Shown here: positions 1-5,173 of the stretch, piece after piece | Layout of the letters: the number at the start of each line of letters is the position of its first letter | Numbering within the stretch: the stretch's first letter is position 1 | NCBI GenBank assembly: GCA_049600855.1 | Contig: JBMYQA010000375.1 | Coordinates: forward strand, 1-5,173 | Direction of reading: 5' to 3' | Length of the DNA: 5,173 nucleotides | DNA from: JBMYQA01 sp049600855 | GTDB taxonomy: Bacteria > Bacteroidota > Bacteroidia > Cytophagales > Flammeovirgaceae | The notes under the pieces: model-generated | Told to the model about the DNA's origin: nothing | What the model saw: only the letters and a program-made list of their open reading frames with translations | The model's database searches: none | Translations under genes and position numbers: made by a program

Positions 1-75
1 CATTACCTCAATAGTGCTTTTGCCACATATCTCAAATCTAACGTTTTGTACGCTTCTCTATCCAAGTGGTTTTGA
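1..75 (+). CDS. C-terminal end of an upstream reading frame, possibly the true N-terminal part of the collar protein
   Basis: Frame 1 runs from the window edge to TGA at 73-75 and encodes 24 residues, beginning HYLNSAFATYLKSNV and ending YASLSKWF. This reads like an ordinary folded or helical protein, whereas the overlapping collar frame over the same bases (VLLPHISNLTFCTLLYPSGF) does not. Dropping one T from the TTTT run at 70-73 would join ...SLSKWF directly to EYYTDIEIHKGN of the collar frame. It may therefore be the upstream part of the same gene, separated by a sequencing error, a real mutation or a +1 ribosomal frameshift. Alternatively it is the tail of a separate upstream gene overlapping the collar gene's start. 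Only 24 residues are visible, so this stays tentative. Confidence 0.45.
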   Translation, partial: HYLNSAFATYLKSNVLYASLSKWF

Positions 76-844
76 ATATTATACTGACATTGAGATTCAT
101 AAAGGTAATCGAACTGAAATTAATGAAAATATAAGTACCACAGGTAGGTATTTTGATAAAACAGGAACGCTAATTCCTGTAGGCGCAATTTTACCGTATG
201 CAGGTCAAGTTGCGCCGAGAGGTTGGCTCTTGTGTGATGGAACGATGCTTTTTAAATCCGACTCGAAGTTTTATCTATTTGAAGATTTAATTCAGCTCAT
301 TGGCACTACCTATGGTGGCGATGGTCAAAACACCTGGCAACTACCCGATTTAAGAAGTCTCTTTCCAATTGGGGCAGGGCAGGGGCAAGGGTTTAGTGAT
401 TACCAAGTAAGTAAAACAGGAGGGCAAGAGCGGGTTGCGCTTGATCCAAAAGAAATGCCGCCACATACGCATTCCATTATACATACGCACATGTCGCAAG
501 ATGATGGACATTACCATAAAATTATCACCAATAATGGAACAGGTAATGATGGTGGAATTGATGATGCCACAAAGGTGAGTTCTTCTGGAACATCAGATTC
601 AAAAACAGAAGTCGAATATGCTAAAGTTACCATTTTCCCAAATGACGGCAAATACCATAAAACCATTGGTAATGATCGAAGCTATTATGAAAATATTTCT
701 AGATCAGGCAATGCAGGTGGTGAAGAAAGCAAACCAGAGCAATACAATGAACATGGGCAAAAGACTGATGCAGGTGAGTTCCAAGTGCAATCTCACGAAA
801 ATATGCCTCCCTACATAGCCTTAAACTACATCATTAAACTTTAA
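2..844 (+). CDS. Phage tail-collar domain protein (tail fibre/receptor-binding type), 5' end missing or frameshifted
   Basis: Likely a structural protein of a phage tail or tail-like particle. Numbering residues from the GTG at 14, a Tail_Collar signature runs from about 53: PVGAILPYAG (55-64), then GWLLCDG (70-76), TYGGDG (99-104), LPDLR (110-114) and PIG (118-120). Next come GGQERVAL (136-143) and MPPHTH (148-153), and the end is ENMPPYIALNYIIKL. Several HxH motifs (HTH 151-153, HTH 157-159, HYH 166-168) resemble the metal-binding HxH elements known from trimeric phage fibres such as T4 gp37; metal binding here is inference. The frame is open to the left edge. GTG 14 and TTG 20 are the only starts before the collar motif, and the sequence they would add is unconvincing, so no true start is assigned. 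The TAA stop is followed after 12 bases by the nuclease-like gene, suggesting one operon. The collar assignment is firm; the particle type is unknown. Confidence 0.85.
   Translation: MTSIVLLPHISNLTFCTLLYPSGFEYYTDIEIHKGNRTEINENISTTGRYFDKTGTLIPVGAILPYAGQVAPRGWLLCDGTMLFKSDSKFYLFEDLIQLIGTTYGGDGQNTWQLPDLRSLFPIGAGQGQGFSDYQVSKTGGQERVALDPKEMPPHTHSIIHTHMSQDDGHYHKIITNNGTGNDGGIDDATKVSSSGTSDSKTEVEYAKVTIFPNDGKYHKTIGNDRSYYENISRSGNAGGEESKPEQYNEHGQKTDAGEFQVQSHENMPPYIALNYIIKL
502..667 (+). repeat. Imperfect internal duplication in the distal part of the collar protein
   Basis: Residues around 164-168 (DDGHYHK) and 210-216 (NDGKYHK), numbered from GTG 14, are similar. Each is followed by a Gly/Asn/Asp-rich stretch that ends in a double glycine (NDGG 178-181, NAGG 233-236). 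At DNA level, 503-521 and 643-661 match at 15 of 19 positions and share the 10-base core taccataaaa. The spacing is about 140 bases. It looks like an old duplication of a small histidine-containing motif in the receptor-facing tip, a region known to diversify in tail fibres. The boundaries are approximate. Confidence 0.5.
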
Positions 845-856
845 ACCGTTACTGCT
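845..856 (+). promoter_or_regulatory. 12-base spacer without Shine-Dalgarno, joining two genes in the same frame
   Basis: The spacer between the collar TAA (842-844) and the ATG at 857 contains no purine-rich GGAGG-like sequence. The two genes are in the same frame, and the four spacer codons (Thr-Val-Thr-Ala) contain no stop and no usual start codon. ATG 857 is therefore the first possible start after the TAA. Weak or absent Shine-Dalgarno sites are common in Bacteroidota, where A-rich context often serves instead. Close spacing suggests co-transcription, with translational coupling to the collar gene. There is no room for a separate promoter in the spacer. Confidence 0.5.
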
Positions 857-3800
857 ATGCCGAATATCAATGTAGTTTATTGGAATATTGAGAATTTTGG
901 AGCTATTAACCCGTCTACATTTCAAGTTGATCAGAAAACTATTAATGACCAACCTTCAAGTTTTATTAGGCCATACCCAACAGGAATACGAATAAAATTT
1001 ATTGCAGAGGCTGTTAAAAATATGCAGGCAGATATCCTTTGCCTCATTGAATTAGTAGGAGAAGAAAAAGACGGTAACTCATCTGATTACAAAAATGCCC
1101 TTGAAAGTTTGCGGCAAGAATTGAACGCCATTACTGAAGGAGCGAATTGGCATTATGATTTTGTAAAAGGTGCATTGGGTATGTATGATTCAGGTAAACA
1201 AGCATATCATACGATAGAAACGCTGGAGTGGAGCCGAGATCACAAAGAAGGCTATGCTGTATTTTGGAAGCAAAATATTGCTAAATTTAGGATGCAAGTA
1301 TCGCCACCTATTGCTGTTTATAAAGATCGGGATATACAAGCTACCAATGATAAGTTGCTGGTTAATGAACAATCTTTTGGTGTTCATGCTACCTATGTTG
1401 ATCAGGCAGGTCACGAACAACGTATATCAGCTATTGAGGTGTTTTTTGATGCTGCAAAGCCCTTAGTTATTTCTGCAGGAACCGTTTTCCCGAACAATTT
1501 CAAGCTGCTAGGGGGGCAAAACGTACAGCATAACGATACCTTAACCGAAGATGTTGACATTCGAAACATTAAGGAGCTCCCCGCAGGTACACAAATTGGG
1601 CCTAAGGGTATTCGCTATACTTATGAAGCTGGTAAAACAGTGATACTAGTGCCTGGCGGATACACTTTAATTGAAAAATTCATATTACCTAAAAACAATG
1701 AAGTATTAATACCTAAACATTGTTTGAGCCTAGTGATGGAGGGCAGAGATATAGATATGTCTCAGTATAACTCTACTACAGTAACGTATTCATACCCTAA
1801 GCCGAGTACGTCATCAAAATACCCAGCAGGATATTACCCTAAATTAAGACAAAAAGGAGCTTCCAGTGATGAAGTTGCAAGGTTCAGAACAGAGCAAGCA
1901 GCGGAGCAGTTATCCGAAGAATGGGACGCTAATTCTAATTACACTAGAGCCTATTACAAAGAGCGTGTAAGGGTGGATAATGGCTCTTACAAAGATTTTA
2001 TTCGGGTAAAGTGGTGTCCAACATCAGCGGAAAACTTCCAGAATAACCCTAAATGGAATTTATTGCCCTTTCCTTCGTCACATCGGCTAGATAAAAGTAA
2101 AAGCTACCACCAGGATGGTTTAGGGTACAAAGAAACAGAGGTCGCTTATGGAAGAAGACCTGCTTTTTGTACCATACTATGTAGTTCAGAAAATATAACT
2201 ACACAAAACTATAGCAAATACCTCATGCCGATCATTATGATGCACACACCAGCTACACAATGGAATGATCATATTGGGGTAGAACGTACAAGTATGGCTG
2301 CAAAATTGGCCTCTTGGTCGCGACCGCTTTACCAAGTTTTTGTAAAAGATATCACTCAAAAAGATCCTTTAGCAGGTGCTTGGAAAGTTAGCCAACTCGG
2401 TGTGATTGGAGGCGATTTTAATTTACACTTGATCGATACCCGAAATGCGAATTTTAACCAGAACACGTCTCCTAAACCATTAGAAATAGCAGCTCGAAAA
2501 TCGTTTACAAACCCTTATGCGAATGCAGGGGCAAATCTTAAAATGCTTATTCAAGACAATGGGACAGCGCAGTATCAAAACTTTACTAGCTTAGCTCAAA
2601 TGACCGCTGAATTGAATATGGCTAATATTCATAACACGACTGATATTCGATGGAAAGCATTTGATCAAGTGTTTTATAAAGCGTCCCCAAATCAACTGAA
2701 TATTTTGAATCCTTTTAAATATGGTCATACGGATTGTGGGCATATATATGATCTTGTACTGGCTTTAGTATCATTTGAGCAGCTAGATCAGGTATTATTT
2801 ACGGGAAACAACGATGATGAATTAAAGAATAATTTCCCTCAGTTTACTTCTGGTTTACTCAAAAGTTTCAATACCGTCATTAATGAAGAACAATTGTTTG
2901 AACGCATCCGAACTTGTTTTAAAGCGAATGAAAACAACGGCTATTTGAGTGATGAAGGCAGTCTAAAATCTTATGCAGCAGCAGGAATGATTATTCGCTA
3001 TCTATTGAGTGATCATTTACCGATTGTCTTTCCCTTTGCTATTGAAACGGCAATCGCTACTCATACAAGGTGCGACTTGCGTGATGCTCAACTAACGGTG
3101 TCCACTAAAGCAGGAAAAAATACAGCAGAGTCTGATGAAGCATGCCAAGTATATTTGAGTTTCCTTAGAAATAATACTCCACTAGCATTTCCCTACTTAA
3201 CAGTGGTATTTGCAATCACAGTTGGAGAATTCTTAGGTCATCGGGTGTATAATGCAATTAATGGAATAAAGCAGTACAAGAAAAAAGGTGATGATGAAAA
3301 GTACCTCTTCGCTTATGGTAGGTATAACGCTATTCAAAAAAGGTATGAAGCAAGCATTAAGGCTCCTGCAATAGCGACAAGAATTTCTGTGGAGGCCATG
3401 ATTAATGGAAGAGCATTAACTAGGTATCAAAATAGTGGTCATCAAAAAGTAACGACAGAAATTGATGTAGTACCAAAAGCGAATTTAGCTAAAACTCAAT
3501 TTAACTTTGGAAATGCTAACACAACAGTGTTAACAGAAAACGATACTGGCTCATTTAAACTGGTGTTTTTTTCAAACAGTGGAAATGATATTGGTCTTGT
3601 TGATCAAGGTACAATCACCTTAACTACTAATGATGTAGGGTGGTTCAAAAAGAAAGAAAATGATCCTAACGATAAATCTCAAACCGCTGTAGATATCCAT
3701 TTCAAAGATAACTATGCGGCCATTTTTTGTGCACCTGATGATATTACAGGAATCACTGCTGCTACCATTACTGCACAATTCAAAAAAGATGAGTCCAAAC

Positions 3801-4921
3801 CAAATGCAAATGATGGGACAAAAATCGCTACTAACATCACTTTTATAGCCAATTTAATTGATGCCAGTACCTCCCAAGTAACTGTTTTACATAATGGTAC
3901 CGAACTCCAAGCTGATAGCTTTGTGGATATTGGAGATAAATTAATCATTGTAGTGACTACTAGAAATAGCCTGAATCAATCGAGCAGTGAACTGGGTAGT
4001 CAAACCTTGTCTCTCCAAGTGAACTTAGAAGAAATTAAGACAAACTTTACACCTAAAAACAAAAAAAATAGAAACGGTCAGGTAGAATATAGCTATGAAT
4101 GTGAATATACAGTGACAAAGCTTGGGAGTTTAGCGATTGAAGTCATGCTAGACCAAAAAAACATCCATTTTGTTATTAATTCAAATGAAAGCTTAGCGTT
4201 AAAAGTTGCTGGCACACCCACAAAACTGATCAATCGACTTTATTATTTTGATACCAAAAATCAAAAGCATATTGAACTTGCTGAGAATAGTATACTTTCA
4301 GTCGATCAACCAATTGTGATAGAAAGCACCTTGAAAGATCAAGATGAAAACGCGGTTATTTACACGAACAACAACATGCCAACAATTGATTTATTCAATC
4401 TAGCGGCAAGGCTCAATGGTGTAGATCAACCTGCTAATCAAAATGGTTGGACTAATCCAGATGAGGCTAACTTTTTTACCAATACATTCACCGCTGATCG
4501 ATCGGGAGATTTGGAGTTAACCATTTTGGTAGAAAAAGTGATTTTGAATCGTTTTACTATAAATTTAAAAGTAACGGCTCTTCCCGACGCTAACGCATCA
4601 GAAATTACATTTTTTGATAGAAATACACAGTTGACACAAACAAACGTTACTTGGAGTACCTCCAAACCACTCACCATCCAAGGTACTTTAAAGCAAAGTA
4701 AGGTGGGGAATAGTGCTCCCTTAGTGAAGTACCTTGATGATGCACATCAAATTAGAATCTATGAGGAAAATACAACTGGAGAAAAGAAAGAAATGTCTCC
4801 TAAAAAACCTTTAGCTTTCACTAATGGGAAATTTAACGCAACAGTAACGCCAACATTGGAAGGAGATACGACGATTACCGTATTAGCTGGAGCTATTCAA
4901 TTAAGTCCAATCTTATTGCAG
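857..4921 (+). CDS. Giant DNase I-like (EEP superfamily) protein with Ig-like repeats, 3' end interrupted by assembly gap
   Basis: The protein has 1355 residues before the gap. Residues 1-730 carry the endonuclease/exonuclease/phosphatase motifs in order: YWNIENFG (8-15, N10), LCLIELVGE (61-69, E65), HKEGYAVFWK (129-138, E131), GRRP (432-435), MMHTP (461-465, H463), GGDFN (518-522, D520/N522), HIYDLVLALVS (629-639, D632) and LSDHLPI (717-723, H720). These match by position the key DNase I residues N7, E39, E78, R111, H134, D168/N170, D212 and H252, so metal-dependent phosphodiester cleavage, most likely of DNA, is plausible. About 285 residues (roughly 145-428) are inserted between the E131 and GRRP motifs and are not recognised. 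Residues 733-870 look helical, with one hydrophobic stretch at 773-791. From about 876 on, beta-rich repeats follow. ATG 857 is the earliest possible start and lies at the first core strand, so there is no signal peptide. An EEP phosphatase or sphingomyelinase is the alternative. Confidence 0.82.
1289..2140 (+). other. Large unrecognised insertion inside the nuclease fold (residues about 145-428)
   Basis: In DNase I the strand carrying E78 and the R111 motif are only about 30 residues apart. Here about 285 residues separate FWKQN from GRRP. The first half (about 200-300) looks beta-rich, with alternating hydrophobic residues and Gly/Pro turns (for example GKTVILVPGGYTLIEKF). The second half (about 335-400) is more polar and includes a likely helix (DEVARFRTEQAAEQLSEEW) and an aromatic/basic stretch (RAYYKERVRV). 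No family is recognised. The reading frame is open throughout, so it is part of the protein and not an intervening element. Candidate roles are substrate selection, binding a partner, or packing against the C-terminal repeats. Confidence 0.55.
3482..3796 (+). repeat. Beta-rich, probable Ig-like domain 1 of the nuclease protein (residues about 876-980)
   Basis: This is the first beta-sandwich-like unit after the helical linker. Hydrophobic residues alternate with Asn/Asp/Thr-rich turns (GSFKLVFFSNSGN, QGTITLTTND), ending near GITAATITAQF. It is the least similar of the units and is placed mainly by size (about 105 residues) and by lying before three clearer ones. The boundaries are approximate. 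Confidence 0.4.
3866..4183 (+). repeat. Ig-like repeat 2 of the nuclease protein (residues about 1004-1109)
   Basis: The unit opens with SQVTVLHNGTEL, continues with a strand DKLIIVVTTRNS, and closes with TKLGSLAIEVMLDQKNIHFVI. This opening-strand / 'polar-Gly-x-Leu-x-Ile-x-Val' / final-strand plan recurs in the next two units. Such tandem Ig-like modules commonly act as stalks or adhesive spacers in large surface or secreted bacterial proteins; the role here is inferred. Confidence 0.5.
4226..4576 (+). repeat. Ig-like repeat 3 of the nuclease protein (residues about 1124-1240)
   Basis: The unit opens with INRLYYFDTKNQKHIEL, then has the strand QPIVIESTLKDQ, and closes with RSGDLELTILVEKVILNRF. 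It aligns by eye with the following unit (YYFDTKN versus TFFDRNT, PIVIESTLKD versus PLTIQGTLKQ), so the two are probably divergent duplicates. Confidence 0.6.
4598..4921 (+). repeat. Ig-like repeat 4 of the nuclease protein (residues about 1248-1355), cut by the gap
   Basis: The unit opens with SEITFFDRNTQL, then has the strand KPLTIQGTLKQS, and closes with LEGDTTITVLAGAIQLSPILL just before the Ns. It is nearly complete, so the missing sequence falls at or just after a repeat boundary. Confidence 0.6.
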
Positions 4922-4923
4922 GT

Positions 4924-4933
4924 NNNNNNNNNN
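4924..4933. other. Assembly gap (10 Ns)
   Basis: Exactly ten Ns, a typical scaffold-join placeholder, so the true number of missing bases is unknown. The nuclease frame before the gap and the only open frame after it differ by one base. If they are one gene, the real gap length leaves remainder 2 when divided by 3. The join lies at a repeat boundary, where near-identical repeats could have broken the assembly. Confidence 0.95.
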
Positions 4934-4935
4934 GT

Positions 4936-5173
4936 AATGAGTTAGATTTAGATGCGATTAAGATCGATAAAGTGGAGTATGTGAAAGGATATAAGGATAG
5001 CATTGGAAAGTCGCTTCCTGGCTTACGACCAACGAGTATAACCTTAAATACAACATCGACTATTGATACCTCAATTCAACCCAAAAAAGGGTTTACAGGC
5101 TATGTTAGCCTCAAAATAGTGATTACAGTGCCAAAAGACGGAGGGTATAAAGACAAAGACATCGAGCTAAAAC
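4936..5173 (+). CDS. Partial coding region after the gap, probable continuation of the DNase I-like/Ig-repeat protein
   Basis: Of the three plus frames, only this one is open from the gap to the right edge. It gives 79 residues beginning NELDLDAIKIDKVEYVKG. The composition (Thr, Ile, Val, Lys, Asp; alternating strand-like runs such as TSITLNTTSTID and GYVSLKIVITVP) matches the beta-rich repeat region before the gap. It does not show the same opening and closing motifs as repeats 2-4, so it may be a different C-terminal domain. There is no start codon near the gap in this frame, which favours continuation of an upstream gene over a new one. If the gap is large, it could belong to another gene. 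No stop is seen before the window ends. Confidence 0.6.

Noticed and set aside
14..16. GTG as the true start of the collar protein
   Set aside because: The frame is open to the left edge, no Shine-Dalgarno is visible in the 13 bases available, and the peptide between this GTG and position 73 does not resemble a collar-protein N-terminus.
845..856. Terminator or promoter between the two genes
   Set aside because: Twelve bases are too few, and no hairpin or -10-like element fits.
1190..1420. Minus-strand and other-frame open stretches overlapping the nuclease and collar genes
   Set aside because: They lie wholly inside a strongly supported gene, show no recognisable motif, and have composition expected from reading a real gene in the wrong frame.
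4937..4939. ATG just after the gap as a new gene start
   Set aside because: It is followed after one codon by TAG, and the open frame is a different one.
4934..5173. Fifth copy of the Ig-like repeat after the gap
   Set aside because: The segment is beta-rich but lacks the opening and closing motifs shared by repeats 2-4, so repeat membership is not supported.
1..5173. CRISPR array, tRNA, insertion sequence or diversity-generating retroelement template repeat
   Set aside because: No regularly spaced direct repeats, cloverleaf-like sequence, terminal inverted repeats or paired variable repeat were found; the window is almost entirely protein-coding.

Overview
The window is a low-GC (about 40% by eye), fully plus-strand coding stretch with almost no intergenic DNA. 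It probably comes from a Bacteroidota-type bacterium or a phage or phage-tail-like element within one. That guess rests on the AT-rich codon use, the absence of a Shine-Dalgarno sequence before a clearly real start codon, and the 'PPYIALNYIIKL'-style ending of the tail-collar protein. No ribosomal or housekeeping marker confirms it.

Layout. (1) Positions 1-844 hold a phage tail-collar (microcystin-dependent/Tail_Collar-like) protein whose N-terminus lies beyond the left edge. The first 75 bases look more protein-like in a different frame, which ends at a TTT-TGA site exactly where a one-base shift would join it to the collar frame. This is either a sequence error, a mutation or a +1 frameshift. 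(2) After a 12-base spacer, 857-4921 encodes at least 1355 residues of a very large multidomain protein. Its N-terminal ~730 residues are an endonuclease/exonuclease/phosphatase (EEP, DNase I-like) fold with every expected catalytic motif, but split by a ~285-residue insertion. A helical linker follows, then a chain of beta-rich, probably Ig-like repeats. (3) Ten Ns at 4924-4933 are an assembly gap of unknown true length. (4) After the gap one frame (4936-5172) stays open to the edge and is most simply the continuation of the same giant gene, because the apparent stop just after the Ns is an artefact of the placeholder length.

How the parts may work together (inference): a receptor-binding or fibre-like collar protein sits directly upstream of a DNase I-like protein that cannot carry a Sec signal peptide, since no start codon is available upstream of its first catalytic strand. 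A tail fibre next to a leaderless, repeat-bearing nuclease suggests a phage-tail or contractile-injection-type particle with a nuclease cargo or tail-associated nuclease. The window contains no sheath, tube, baseplate or immunity gene that would prove it.
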